Of a stretch of 64,000 nucleotides of DNA, positions 17,500 through 26,896 are shown piece after piece (within the stretch, counting starts at the first letter, position 1; the number at the start of each line of letters is the position of its first letter). The notes beneath the pieces are model-generated. The model was not told where the DNA came from. It searched no databases and was given only the letters and a program-made list of their open reading frames with translations. Made by a program: the position numbers and the translations under genes. Source of the DNA: Vreelandella zhanjiangensis DSM 21076 (lineage in GTDB: Bacteria > Pseudomonadota > Gammaproteobacteria > Pseudomonadales > Halomonadaceae); contig NZ_KB898656.1 of assembly GCF_000377665.1 (NCBI RefSeq), positions 1-64,000 of the forward strand, given 5' to 3'.

Positions 17500-20247
17500 A
17501 TGAGTAATACACCCGATACACTGCAAACGCTGGATGTGGGTAGCCAGCAGTACCGCTACTATAGCCTTCCCAAAGCCGCCGACGCGCTTGGCAACATTGA
17601 CCGGCTCCCCAAAACACTAAAAATTCTACTCGAAAACCAGCTGCGTTTTGCCGATGATGAAAGCGTTGACCAGGAAGATATGCAGGCGCTGGTCGACTGG
17701 CAGAAAGAGGGTAAATCCAGCCGTGAAATCGGCTACCGCCCGGCTCGCGTATTAATGCAGGATTTTACCGGCGTACCTGGCGTGGTCGACTTAGCCTCCA
17801 TGCGCGCAGCGGTAGAAAAGCTCGGCGAAGACCCCGCTCGCATCAATCCTCTTTCTCCGGTTGATCTGGTAATCGACCACTCTGTCATGGTCGACAAGTT
17901 TGGCAATGCCACGGCGTTTGAAGAGAACGTCGAAATTGAGATGCAGCGCAACCGTGAACGCTACGAGTTTTTGCGCTGGGGTCAGCAGGCCTTCAATAAC
18001 TTCAGCGTAGTGCCGCCCGGCACCGGTATCTGCCACCAGGTCAACCTTGAGTATCTTGGCCGCAGCGTGTGGACCAAAGAAGAAGATGGCACCACCTTTG
18101 CCTACCCGGATACCCTGGTAGGCACCGACTCTCATACCACCATGATCAACGGCCTTGGCGTACTCGGCTGGGGTGTAGGCGGTATCGAAGCCGAAGCGGC
18201 GATGCTTGGTCAGCCGGTATCCATGCTGATTCCGGAAGTGATCGGCTTCAAACTGACCGGCAAGCTGCGTGAAGGCATTACCGCGACGGACTTAGTCCTC
18301 ACCGTTACCGAAATGCTGCGCAAAAAAGGCGTTGTGGGTAAGTTTGTCGAATTCTACGGCGATGGTCTGAAAGACCTGCCCCTTGCCGACCGCGCAACGA
18401 TTGCCAACATGGCACCCGAATACGGCGCCACCTGTGGCTTCTTCCCGGTCGATGACGAAACGCTGAACTATATGCGCTTAACCGGGCGCGAAGATGAGCA
18501 GGTTGCGCTGGTAGAAGCCTATAGCAAAACCCAGGGGCTGTGGCGTGAGCCTGGCGACGAGCCGGTGTTCACCGATACCCTGCACCTGGATATGACCGAA
18601 GTTGAAGCAAGCCTTGCAGGGCCCAAGCGTCCGCAGGACCGCGTTGCCCTAAAAGATATGGCCGCGGCTTTTGATAAAATCATGCAGGAAGATGCCAAGG
18701 CACAGCCCACTACGGAAAAAGGCAAGTTCGACTCTGAAGGTGGACAAGCGGCCGTAGGCATTGAGCGCAGCCTTGAAGGCGAGTTCAAGCATGCCAGTAG
18801 CCAGGACGTCACGATTGGCGATCAGGCCTTTAGCCTTGACCCAGGCGCTGTGGTCATTGCCGCCATCACCTCGTGCACCAATACGTCTAACCCTAGCGTC
18901 ATGATGGCCGCTGGCCTTCTGGCCCGCAAAGCGCGCGAGAAAGGCCTGGCTACCAAGCCCTGGGTGAAAACCTCGCTGGCTCCAGGCTCCAAGGTGGTCA
19001 CCGATTATCTGGCGGCGGCCAACTTGAACGACGATCTAGACGCTTTAGGCTTTAACCTGGTCGGTTATGGTTGCACAACGTGTATCGGTAACTCAGGCCC
19101 ACTGCCTGAGGCGATTGAGAAAGCCGTCAACCAGGGTGATTTAACCGTGGCCTCGGTACTTTCGGGTAACCGTAACTTTGAAGGCCGTGTTCACCCGCTG
19201 GTCAAAACCAACTGGCTCGCCTCGCCCCCCCTGGTGGTTGCCTATGCACTAGCGGGTAACGTTCAGCGCGATTTAACGCAAGAACCGCTAGGCGAGGACA
19301 GCAACGGCAACCCGGTTTATCTGAAAGATATCTGGCCATCTCAAGCCGAAATTGCCGAGGCCGTTGAAAAAGTAAATACCGAGATGTTCCGTAAAGAGTA
19401 CGGCGAGGTATTTGAAGGTGATGAAACGTGGCAGGCGATTAATGTTTCTGAAAGCCAGGTTTATCAGTGGCCTGAATCCACCTACATTCAGCACCCGCCC
19501 TTCTTTGAAGGTATGGGCCGCGAACCCGACCCCATCGAAGATGTGAGCAATGCCCGCGTTCTCGCCATGCTGGGCGATTCGGTAACCACCGACCATATTT
19601 CACCCGCCGGCGCTATCAAACCGGATAGCCCTGCAGGCCGCTACCTGCAAGAGCATGGCGTTAAACCGGTCGACTTCAACTCCTACGGCTCACGCCGGGG
19701 TAACCATGAAGTCATGATGCGCGGTACCTTCGCCAACGTGCGTATCAAAAACGAAATGCTGGATGGCGTGGTCGGGGGTGAAACCCGCTATGTGCCTAGC
19801 GGCGAGCAGATGTCGATTTACGATGCTGCCATGAAATACCAGGAAGCAGGTACGCCGCTTGTCGTGATTGCCGGTAAAGAGTACGGCACCGGCTCTTCGC
19901 GTGACTGGGCCGCCAAAGGAACACGCTTGTTGGGCGTGCGCGCCGTCATTGCCGAGTCGTTCGAGCGTATCCACCGCTCCAACCTCATCGGCATGGGCGT
20001 GGTACCGCTGCAATTTCCGGAAGGTGAGACCCGTGAAACGCTGGGATTGACCGGCGATGAGGAAGTATCGATTGCGGGATTAAGTGATTTAAGCCCCGGC
20101 AAAACGGTGCAGGTCGTGATCAAAACCGCCGATAACGAACGTACCGTTGATGCCAAGTGCCGAATTGATACGGTCAATGAGCTGGCTTACTACCGCCACG
20201 GTGGTATCCTTCACTACGTGCTGCGCAAAATGATCGGCGCAGCCTAA
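17500..20247 (+). CDS. acnA: aconitate hydratase A
   Basis: Isomerises citrate to isocitrate in the TCA cycle with a [4Fe-4S] cluster. The 915-residue protein is of the AcnA/IRP1 type, not AcnB. Cluster ligands are C459 ([11 protein letters not shown]) and C525/C528 ([12 protein letters not shown]). The C-terminal swivel domain contains [20 protein letters not shown] and the [12 protein letters not shown] motif. A strong GAGGAGA ribosome binding site precedes the ATG. A terminator follows 20 bases after the stop. Convergent with maeA. Confidence 0.97.
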   Translation: MSNTPDTLQTLDVGSQQYRYYSLPKAADALGNIDRLPKTLKILLENQLRFADDESVDQEDMQALVDWQKEGKSSREIGYRPARVLMQDFTGVPGVVDLASMRAAVEKLGEDPARINPLSPVDLVIDHSVMVDKFGNATAFEENVEIEMQRNRERYEFLRWGQQAFNNFSVVPPGTGICHQVNLEYLGRSVWTKEEDGTTFAYPDTLVGTDSHTTMINGLGVLGWGVGGIEAEAAMLGQPVSMLIPEVIGFKLTGKLREGITATDLVLTVTEMLRKKGVVGKFVEFYGDGLKDLPLADRATIANMAPEYGATCGFFPVDDETLNYMRLTGREDEQVALVEAYSKTQGLWREPGDEPVFTDTLHLDMTEVEASLAGPKRPQDRVALKDMAAAFDKIMQEDAKAQPTTEKGKFDSEGGQAAVGIERSLEGEFKHASSQDVTIGDQAFSLDPGAVVIAAITSCTNTSNPSVMMAAGLLARKAREKGLATKPWVKTSLAPGSKVVTDYLAAANLNDDLDALGFNLVGYGCTTCIGNSGPLPEAIEKAVNQGDLTVASVLSGNRNFEGRVHPLVKTNWLASPPLVVAYALAGNVQRDLTQEPLGEDSNGNPVYLKDIWPSQAEIAEAVEKVNTEMFRKEYGEVFEGDETWQAINVSESQVYQWPESTYIQHPPFFEGMGREPDPIEDVSNARVLAMLGDSVTTDHISPAGAIKPDSPAGRYLQEHGVKPVDFNSYGSRRGNHEVMMRGTFANVRIKNEMLDGVVGGETRYVPSGEQMSIYDAAMKYQEAGTPLVVIAGKEYGTGSSRDWAAKGTRLLGVRAVIAESFERIHRSNLIGMGVVPLQFPEGETRETLGLTGDEEVSIAGLSDLSPGKTVQVVIKTADNERTVDAKCRIDTVNELAYYRHGGILHYVLRKMIGAA

Positions 20248-20270
20248 GTAATACCTACCAATGCTTGCAT

Positions 20271-20298
20271 GCCCCCACCTCGGTGGGGGCTTTTTTTT
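20271..20298 (+). terminator. acnA terminator
   Basis: Perfect stem GCCCCCACC/GGTGGGGGC (20271-20290) followed by eight Ts. Confidence 0.95.
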
Positions 20299-20307
20299 GC
20301 CTATTCC

Positions 20308-21987
20308 TTAAACGGCACGGCGACGATAAGTACGATACTCAGGCGACCAGCTCGCTTTCTCTATATCTTCGCGCAGTTTGGTGCCGCTGGTCGTCAACGC
20401 AACGCCGTTATGCTGGGCGGTGGCGGCGACTTCGAAGGCAATCGATTGGCTGATTTCACGAATACGCGAAAGCGGCGGCAACAGCGCGCCTTTCCCCTCT
20501 TTAACGATCGGCGCTTCACGCGCCAGCGCCCGCGAGGCGCTCATCAGCATCTCGTCGGTAATCCGGTTCGCGTTGGCGGCAATCACGCCTAACCCAATAC
20601 CCGGGAAGATATACGCATTGTTGCACTGAGCAATCGGGTACGTACGGCCGTTATAAACCACCGGCGCAAAGGGGCTGCCGGTAGCGACCAGCGCCTGACC
20701 ATCGGTCCAGCGGATAACGTCTTCGGGCACCGCTTCCGCCTGAGAGGTCGGGTTGGAAAGCGGCATGATGACCGGGTGCTCGCAGCCCGCGTGCATGGTT
20801 TTCACTACCTGCTCGGTAAAGATACCGCGCTGGCCACACACACCAATCAATACCGTCGGCTTCATCTGGGCGATGGTTTCTTCCAGGCCCTGGCCATTCC
20901 AATCGGCGACCAACGACGGGTCATGCGCCAGACGGCGCTGGAAATCACGCTGCCACTCCTGATCTGAAGTCATCAAGCCTTCGCGGTCGACAACGAACAC
21001 TCGCGCCCGCGCTTCGCTTTCCGTCAGGCCTTCAGCTTCCATTGCGACCACAACCTGCTCGGCAATCCCACAGCCGGCAGAGCCGCCGCCAACGAATACC
21101 ACACGCTGCTGAGCGATGCTTTCTTCACGCGCCTGACAGGCCGCCATGAGCGTTCCCACGACAACGGATGCCGTGCCCTGAACATCATCGTTAAAACAGC
21201 ACAGCTCGTTGCGATAGCGCTCAAGCAGCGGCACCGCGTTAGCCTGAGCAAAATCCTCAAACTGCAGCAGCGCATTGGGCCAGCGGCGTTTTAGTGCTGA
21301 AATGAACTCCGCCATAAAGGCATCGTACTCTTCCTGGCCTACCCGCTTATGGCGCCAGCCCATGTACATGGGGTCGTCCAGCAGCGCCTGATTATTGGTG
21401 CCCACGTCGATCATGATCGGCAGGGTATGCGCGGGGCTGATGCCACCACAAGCGGTATAAAGCGCCAGCTTACCAATTGGGATACCCATGCCGCCGATGC
21501 CCTGATCGCCCAGACCCAGGATACGCTCGCCGTCGGTTACCACGATCACTTTAACGTTATCTTTAGTGGCGCTGCGCAGCATGTCATCCATATGCTCGCG
21601 ATCCTGGTAGCCGATAAACAGGCCCCGGTGATTGCGATAAATATTGGAGAACTCCTGACACGCCTGACCAACGGTCGGCGTATAGATAATCGGCAGCATC
21701 TCTTCCAGATGCTCGGATACCAATCGGAAGTAGAGCGTTTCGTTGTCGTCCTGAATGGCACGCAGATAAATGTGGCGTTCAAGATCGCTATTGCACTGCT
21801 GGTACTGGCGATAAGCGCGCTCTAACTGATCGTCAATGGTTTCGACATTTTGCGGCAGTAGGCCAATCAGGTTAAACGCCAATCGCTCCTCTTGAGTAAA
21901 CGCGCTGCCTTTGTTCAATAGTGGCATTTCAAGTAAAGAAGGACCGGCGTAAGGAATATATAAGGGGCGTTTACTCGTCGTGGACAT
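20308..21987 (-). CDS. maeA: NAD-dependent malic enzyme
   Basis: Decarboxylates malate to pyruvate with NAD+. About 559 residues if started at ATG 21987; an in-frame ATG (21999) and a TTG (22008) lie just upstream, with no better ribosome binding site. The sequence has the malic enzyme features [24 protein letters not shown] and the C-terminal NAD-binding domain with [15 protein letters not shown], and follows E. coli MaeA (SfcA) in length and domain order. Convergent with acnA, so two central carbon enzymes share the terminator region. Confidence 0.93.
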   Translation of the reverse strand: MSTTSKRPLYIPYAGPSLLEMPLLNKGSAFTQEERLAFNLIGLLPQNVETIDDQLERAYRQYQQCNSDLERHIYLRAIQDDNETLYFRLVSEHLEEMLPIIYTPTVGQACQEFSNIYRNHRGLFIGYQDREHMDDMLRSATKDNVKVIVVTDGERILGLGDQGIGGMGIPIGKLALYTACGGISPAHTLPIMIDVGTNNQALLDDPMYMGWRHKRVGQEEYDAFMAEFISALKRRWPNALLQFEDFAQANAVPLLERYRNELCCFNDDVQGTASVVVGTLMAACQAREESIAQQRVVFVGGGSAGCGIAEQVVVAMEAEGLTESEARARVFVVDREGLMTSDQEWQRDFQRRLAHDPSLVADWNGQGLEETIAQMKPTVLIGVCGQRGIFTEQVVKTMHAGCEHPVIMPLSNPTSQAEAVPEDVIRWTDGQALVATGSPFAPVVYNGRTYPIAQCNNAYIFPGIGLGVIAANANRITDEMLMSASRALAREAPIVKEGKGALLPPLSRIREISQSIAFEVAATAQHNGVALTTSGTKLREDIEKASWSPEYRTYRRRAV

Positions 21988-22105
21988 AGGCGCTCTCATT
22001 CGGGTCAAATTCTATTGCAATGCAGCAACGCTGGGCGTTGGCGGCGTTTGCCAATAATGTAACATGCTAGTACGACAAAGGTGGAAGTGACACACCGATT
22101 ACGAT

Positions 22106-22134
22106 AAAAAACGCCCCGGTTTTGGACCAGGGCG
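22106..22134 (-). terminator. terminator after the YeeE/YedE transporter gene
   Basis: CGCCCCGG (22112-22119) pairs with CCAGGGCG (22127-22134) with one wobble pair; the minus strand continues into TTTTTT. It separates the transporter gene from the maeA promoter region. Confidence 0.75.
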
Positions 22135-22158
22135 CAGGGCTTAAAGCAGCTTTTAAAT

Positions 22159-22206
22159 GGTTTTAAAACCGTTCTTACAACAGTTCTTAAAACAGAACTT
22201 AAGACA
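22159..22206. repeat. palindrome and imperfect 12-base tandem repeat
   Basis: A perfect palindrome GGTTTTAAAACC (22159-22170) is followed by units GTTCTTACAACA, GTTCTTAAAACA and GAACTTAAGACA in tandem. The second and third units also form the inverted repeat AGTTCT/AGAACT. It is AT-rich and lies just past the stop of the transporter gene. No function is apparent. Confidence 0.5.
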
Positions 22207-22222
22207 GTAATTGAAAAAGCGG

Positions 22223-23434
22223 TTAGCTCGTCTTGGCAACCGGCTTACGGCCTTCCACTCCGTCGAAAAAGAACGGGCGCAGCTTAACGCCGAACATATT
22301 GCCCGCAAACGCCGCGACCAGCCATACCCAGCCGTGCAGGCTACCGGAGGCGATACCGCCAAAGTAAGCGCCAATATTGCAGCCAAACGCCAGGCGCGCC
22401 CCATAGCCCAGCATTAGCCCACCGATGACTGCCGCCAATAACGAACGCAGCGGAATTTTAAAGTTAGGCGCAAAACGACCGGCCAAATGCGCAGCGGCCA
22501 ACGCCCCCAGCATAATGCCAACGTTCATCACCGTGGTGATATCGCTCCATACGCTGGCTTCAAGTGCTGCAGCGTTACCTTGGGACTGCCAATAACCCCA
22601 TTGGCTAACATCACCTCCCACCAGTTCAAACCCTTTGGCGCCCCACAATGCAAAGGCCGAGGTAATGCCCCACGGGCGGCCAGCCAGTGCCAAGGTGGCA
22701 AAATTCAAAAGCGCCAAGGCAACCGCCCCGGCTAACAGTGGCCAGGGCCCGATTAGCCAGCGTTCAACACCCGGTTTTTCAACCACCGGTGTACTTTCCA
22801 ACTGACCATGACGACGCTTTTCCATCACCAGTGTAAAGGCAGCGATGGCGGCAAACAGCACCAGGCTGATCGCTATTCCACCACCCGTACCGGCAATATC
22901 AATCAACGAGACCGGCTGAAAAGCAGGTAAGCTCTGCCACCACGCGAAGTGCGCCGTACCAATGACCGAGCCCACGATAAAGAACACCAGCGTAATCAAC
23001 ATACGCGCATTACCGCCACCCGCCGTAAATAGCGTGCCCGAGGCACACCCACCCCCTAGCTGCATGCCTATGCCAAACAGAAAGGCACCAAACAGTACGG
23101 AGATACCAATAGGCGATACAAACCCCTGTACCTCAGTGCCAAATAGGGTACCGGCGCCCAGCGCAGGAAAGAACAACACAACGGCAATCGCCAGCATGAC
23201 CATTTGTGCGCGCAGGCCACGCCCACGCCGCTCGGTAATAAATACCCGCCAGGCAGCGGTAAACCCAAAGGCTGCGTGATACAGCACCATGCCCAATAAA
23301 CCGCCCACAATCATCAGTAGGCCAGTATTAGCGCCAAACACCACGCCTATCACTAATGCGCCGAGTACGATTGCTGCCGTGGCAATCAGCGGCACCCGAT
23401 AGCTGGTGGTCGCCGCGGGCGTTATCGTTGACAT
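22223..23434 (-). CDS. YeeE/YedE family thiosulfate-type sulfur transporter
   Basis: Polytopic inner-membrane protein of 403 residues with the two YeeE/YedE sulfur-transport repeats. Each repeat carries a conserved Cys in a glycine-rich turn: GGGCASGTLFTAGGGNARM in the first half and GYGARLAFGCNIGAYFGG in the second. In E. coli and Spirochaeta the family member TsuA takes up thiosulfate through such cysteines. No TusA-like partner gene is adjacent. ATG 23434 has an AAGGTGAAGGTG ribosome binding site. The substrate (thiosulfate or another sulfur species) is inferred. Confidence 0.85.
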   Translation of the reverse strand: MSTITPAATTSYRVPLIATAAIVLGALVIGVVFGANTGLLMIVGGLLGMVLYHAAFGFTAAWRVFITERRGRGLRAQMVMLAIAVVLFFPALGAGTLFGTEVQGFVSPIGISVLFGAFLFGIGMQLGGGCASGTLFTAGGGNARMLITLVFFIVGSVIGTAHFAWWQSLPAFQPVSLIDIAGTGGGIAISLVLFAAIAAFTLVMEKRRHGQLESTPVVEKPGVERWLIGPWPLLAGAVALALLNFATLALAGRPWGITSAFALWGAKGFELVGGDVSQWGYWQSQGNAAALEASVWSDITTVMNVGIMLGALAAAHLAGRFAPNFKIPLRSLLAAVIGGLMLGYGARLAFGCNIGAYFGGIASGSLHGWVWLVAAFAGNMFGVKLRPFFFDGVEGRKPVAKTS

Positions 23435-23460
23435 ACAGTCACCTTCACCTTTTCAATGCC

Positions 23461-23487
23461 AAAAGCGCCTGCAATCAAGCAGGCGCT
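23461..23487 (-). terminator. terminator after the APH-family gene
   Basis: AGCGCCTGC (23464-23472) and GCAGGCGCT (23479-23487) form a 9-bp stem with a 6-base loop; the minus strand continues with TTTT. Confidence 0.75.
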
Positions 23488-23538
23488 ATGGTCAACGTGG
23501 ATAATGGCGCTAAGCTTAACGCCGCACTCACATAGAAG

Positions 23539-24537
23539 CTAATACATCACGCAAGATCTAGCGTGTAGATACTGGCGGGCTAAATGGGCAGTACCCTGAA
23601 TATACCCTTCGCCCAACTCTTGGGCGGTAGGGCTTTCTGAATGCGATGCCAACCAGGCGCTGAGCATAATGCGGCGAAGCATAATAAACGTATCCAGCGC
23701 TGCTACGTCTTCCTCCTCGAACGTAGCCACGCTTCGATAGCCCCGGACCCACGCATCGCGCAATTCGGGCACCATGGGATTGAGCTCGTGAAAACTGATC
23801 GCGGCGGCAAAGTCGTAGGCGTACCAGCAAAAGCCACTGTCGTCGAAGTCGATCACCGTGAGCCGGTCGTCACTGACTAATAAATTCGCTAGCCGCAAAT
23901 CCCCATGCACCAGCCCATAACGGTCTCCACGATCACCATATTCTGCGATAAAGCTATAAATATGCTCAATGGCCTGGTGGATTACGCTTTTATCAACGCG
24001 GCCAATACCGGGCGCTTCTCGCCAATCCCCCCACAACCCATCAGGCGCAATCATGGTGTCGAGATGCCAGCGCTTACGCGTAAATCCTTTGGGTGGCTGC
24101 CACGCTTTACTGTGCTTATGTAACGAGGCCGTGACGGCGCCCAGCGTTGCAAACCAGTTAGGCAGCTCTTGCCCAACATGGGGTTCATGGCCGCTCACAT
24201 ACTCAAACGCTACCGCGTGAAACTCGCGATTACCCGTATGGATGCTTACGACAGGGTTTTCGCTAGTGGTGCTAATCGGTCGTGGCGTGTGAATATTACT
24301 GGAGGCACGCAGAGCATTAATCCAGGCAATTTCGGACTCGATTTCCCGTCGCTCATGATACCCAGGGCGATGAACGCGAATTACCCTCTTGTCACCGGTG
24401 TGGGGATTCTGAGCAACGAAAGTGGCATTTTCCGAAGTGGTCAGCAATTCAATTTGGGTGTCATGAGGCATCTTCCAAACATCGAGCGATTGGTAAATTC
24501 CCGACTTGAATCCATCGATCAATGCTTGTGTATACAC
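23539..24537 (-). CDS. APH-fold (aminoglycoside phosphotransferase family) kinase
   Basis: A 332-residue cytoplasmic protein of the phosphotransferase enzyme family (APH / choline kinase / homoserine kinase type). The catalytic loop LVHGDLRLANLLV and the metal-binding VIDFDDSGFCWYAYD are intact, so it should be an active small-molecule or protein kinase. The start is GTG 24537, six bases after AGGGAG. It stands alone with its own terminator and nothing near it suggests a substrate. It is not evidence of antibiotic resistance. Confidence 0.82.
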   Translation of the reverse strand: MYTQALIDGFKSGIYQSLDVWKMPHDTQIELLTTSENATFVAQNPHTGDKRVIRVHRPGYHERREIESEIAWINALRASSNIHTPRPISTTSENPVVSIHTGNREFHAVAFEYVSGHEPHVGQELPNWFATLGAVTASLHKHSKAWQPPKGFTRKRWHLDTMIAPDGLWGDWREAPGIGRVDKSVIHQAIEHIYSFIAEYGDRGDRYGLVHGDLRLANLLVSDDRLTVIDFDDSGFCWYAYDFAAAISFHELNPMVPELRDAWVRGYRSVATFEEEDVAALDTFIMLRRIMLSAWLASHSESPTAQELGEGYIQGTAHLARQYLHARSCVMY

Positions 24538-24591
24538 CTGAGTCTCCCTTCACCCGCTTTGTTAATGTGCGGCACACATCGATATGCATGA

Positions 24592-25605
24592 CTACGACGC
24601 CTCTTCTTCTCGCGTGACGTAAAGGCGGTTAACCATCACAAACACCACGACGGTTAGCGGAGCCGCCAATAACAGGCCCGCGATGCCAAACAGCGTACTG
24701 GCAGCAAACAGCGAAAACAGCAGCATTGCAGGGGGGAGGTTCACAGCGCGCTGCTGAACCAGCGGCTGTAAAATATTGCCTTCAATCTGCTGAATAATCG
24801 TATAGGCAATCAATACAAACAGCGCCGTTTGAGGGCTGACCGTATAGGCAAGCAAGAGCGCAGGAATCGCCGCGACAAGCGGCCCTACCAGCGGCACAAA
24901 ATCCAGAAGCCCAGCAATAAGCCCCAGCCCCAGCGGCGCCGGAACATCTAGCAACCACATGCTGATGCCCACCAGCAGCCCGGTGACCACCATGGCCACT
25001 AACTGCCCGCCCAGCCAGAAACGCAGCGCCTTACCGCTATCGTCAAGCGCCTCACCCAAGCGTGGACGGCTTTTAATCGGGGCAAGCAACAGTAAACCAC
25101 GGCGGTAAACGTCCGGCTGCGCCGCAAAATAAACCATCCCCACGATAAGCGCGAAGAAGTTGACCACACTCCCTCCCATCGAGACGACGACCATGCCAAT
25201 TTGAGAAATGCCGTTCCCAAACATGCTGCCTGCTCGCTCAGCGGCGTTATCCAACAGCGGCGCCAGCGATGTTCCCTCAATACGCTCCTGCAGCTGCGCC
25301 CAAGCATCGGGTAACAAAGAGGTCAAGGCTTCCAGTTCGGAAGATACCTGCGCCCCAAACCCCCAACTGATCAGCCCCAAGACCACTATCAAGCCAATAA
25401 TAACGGTTAACAGCGCAAGCCAGCGGGGGGCGCCCAACCGCAGCAGCGGCGCCATGCAGGTTTGCAGCACACACGCCCCCACCACCGCGCCAAAAATCAA
25501 GATAAGCAAACCAACAAGCTTCCAAAGTACTAATGCCACGACCCCCAGCATTAATACAATCAGCGCGTATTCCGTAAACGTCCGTTGTCGATCAGTGGTG
25601 TGCAT
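24592..25605 (-). CDS. AI-2E family transporter (PerM/YdiK-like permease)
   Basis: Inner-membrane protein of 337 residues with about eight hydrophobic segments. The C-terminal half has the AI-2E/UPF0118 pattern LDFVPLVGPLVAAIPALLLA and QQIEGNILQPLVQ. Family members have been linked to export of autoinducer-2 or to Na+/H+ antiport in halophiles; which applies here is open. ATG 25605 follows AAGGGA. It ends the conserved region to the left of the T6SS locus. Confidence 0.85.
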   Translation of the reverse strand: MHTTDRQRTFTEYALIVLMLGVVALVLWKLVGLLILIFGAVVGACVLQTCMAPLLRLGAPRWLALLTVIIGLIVVLGLISWGFGAQVSSELEALTSLLPDAWAQLQERIEGTSLAPLLDNAAERAGSMFGNGISQIGMVVVSMGGSVVNFFALIVGMVYFAAQPDVYRRGLLLLAPIKSRPRLGEALDDSGKALRFWLGGQLVAMVVTGLLVGISMWLLDVPAPLGLGLIAGLLDFVPLVGPLVAAIPALLLAYTVSPQTALFVLIAYTIIQQIEGNILQPLVQQRAVNLPPAMLLFSLFAASTLFGIAGLLLAAPLTVVVFVMVNRLYVTREEEAS

Positions 25606-25712
25606 TCACTATTCCCTTTGTTGATGCGTTGCCATCGCCAAGCCCTAGGCACGCTTGATGACGCGCCTAGCTGGTGTGAGAAGCACTATAGATCATTAGA
25701 CGCTCTAGATAT

Positions 25713-25871
25713 TTATATTCTGTTCTGCGCTTGGCGTGCTTTAAAGGGGTATGGAGGGTAAATGCCAAGTGAAGGAAGCACCGTTACACCAAAGCGCTTT
25801 TCAAGGTTGTCCATTTCGATAAATGTATCGCCGCGCTGATAGGCCACTAAGTTCAGGCAAGATGCGCTTCG
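25713..25871 (-). pseudogene. C-terminal remnant of an unidentified gene next to PAAR
   Basis: In one minus-strand frame about 46 codons read like real protein, ending in IYPPYPFKARQAQNRI and a TAA at 25713-25715, with RGDTFIEMDNLEKRFGV before it. A stop codon lies in frame at about 25872 and no start codon precedes the stretch, so only a C-terminus remains. It lies downstream of the PAAR gene at the distal end of the T6SS operon, where cargo genes usually sit. I do not recognise the family. Confidence 0.5.
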
Positions 25872-25978
25872 TTAGGCATTAGGTATTCGGTGTATCAGCA
25901 GGTACGGTAGAAACGCACCTGCTGCATCATTAGAGCCGGGTAATCTAAGGGTAAAAAAAAACGGCCCGATTCACTATC

Positions 25979-26266
25979 TTAAGTACCCTCGCCGCTACCT
26001 CTGCCGATGACGACACCTCCACAGTCCACCGAATGCCCTGTTAATGCAACGGGCTTACCGTCCACGAAAATTGTGGAGGAACCTTCAGCAATGGCGCGCG
26101 GATGAGGCGAACTGCTGGGACGTATATGGGGCTAAAGGGGGCCTCCAACACGGGCCACTGGCTTGTTATCCATTATGACGCTGGGGCTGCCTGCAATGGC
26201 AGGTGAGGGAGCATAGCCATGGTGCTCAGTACCAATGTCCTCTACCAATACAAATTTCTTGCCCAT
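25979..26266 (-). pseudogene. PAAR-repeat T6SS spike protein interrupted by an amber codon
   Basis: PAAR proteins cap the VgrG spike of the T6SS and carry effectors. From ATG 26266 (AAGGAGT ribosome binding site) the frame gives 44 residues with SPAIAGSPSVIMDNKPVARVGGPL, then TAG at 26132-26134, then continues in the same frame for 50 codons with IAEGSSTIFVDGKPVALTGH and VDCGGVVIGRG, both PAAR hallmarks, to TAA at 25979. Total 95 codons plus stop, the usual size of a single-domain PAAR. One base change or sequencing error explains it; suppression cannot be excluded. It follows the GNAT gene by 45 bases. Confidence 0.85.
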
Positions 26267-26311
26267 TTTGAATACTCCTTATTCAAGCCAGGGTGTGTAG
26301 TTAACGCCCTT

Positions 26312-26896
26312 TTATTCATCCCACTGGGCGGGCGCCTCAAAGCTTGCAACGTTATCGGCATCTACGTGCATGCGCTGAAAGCCTGCCGCTTCAAGGCTTG
26401 AGACGGCTGATGTGCACTCAAGCGGTAAACGCACCTGTATGGGTACGCCATACAGTGTGCGTCTTGCCGCCTGGAGTAACCGCGTGCCATGGCGACTGCC
26501 CTTCCAATCACTATCGATAAAGAAAAAACGCAGTTGCCAGGCGGCCTCGTCATCCGGGCGGCACGCCAGCAGCATGCCTAGCGGAGGTCCTTCGCCATGG
26601 CGTAGCGCCAGCAGCCTGCCTTGCCAATGGGCAACCTGCTGCTGCTCACGCTGTAGCCAGACCTGGCGATGAACAGTGAATTCCAGTGCACGCCTGAGCG
26701 TATCCAGATATGCCTTGTCACGAATGACCCAAGGTGAATGTCCACGCGCATCGGCTTGGTATACGGCTTCAATAAAGCAGTCTATGTCTTCACTCTGCGC
26801 TTCCACCAAGTGCTGAACCGCGGACTGCAGCACCGAGCGATGGGAGCGCTCGGTACGTGATGGAAGCGAAAAACCGCGCTTAAGTATCGTTAGCAT
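26312..26896 (-). CDS. GNAT-fold protein at the end of the T6SS operon
   Basis: About 194 residues from ATG 26896 (an upstream ATG at 26914 lies deeper in tssM). The C-terminal half shows GNAT features: a beta-strand pair WQLRFFFIDSDWKG, an acetyl-CoA loop-like SRHGTRLLQAARR (normally Q/RxxGxG/A) and the terminal SSLEAAGFQRM. The N-terminal half is helical with no family I know. It overlaps the tssM end by 17 bases and precedes PAAR, so it is co-transcribed with the T6SS. It could modify an apparatus component or effector, or help load the spike. Confidence 0.6.
   Translation of the reverse strand: MLTILKRGFSLPSRTERSHRSVLQSAVQHLVEAQSEDIDCFIEAVYQADARGHSPWVIRDKAYLDTLRRALEFTVHRQVWLQREQQQVAHWQGRLLALRHGEGPPLGMLLACRPDDEAAWQLRFFFIDSDWKGSRHGTRLLQAARRTLYGVPIQVRLPLECTSAVSSLEAAGFQRMHVDADNVASFEAPAQWDE

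Noticed and set aside
23539-24537. Antibiotic-resistance aminoglycoside kinase
   Set aside because: Only the broad APH fold is shared; there is no resistance context, and the sequence does not resemble the known resistance enzymes.
25872-25910. GTTAGGC, resembling an integron attC core site
   Set aside because: No matching RYYYAAC partner or imperfect palindrome at the right distance, and no cassette structure.
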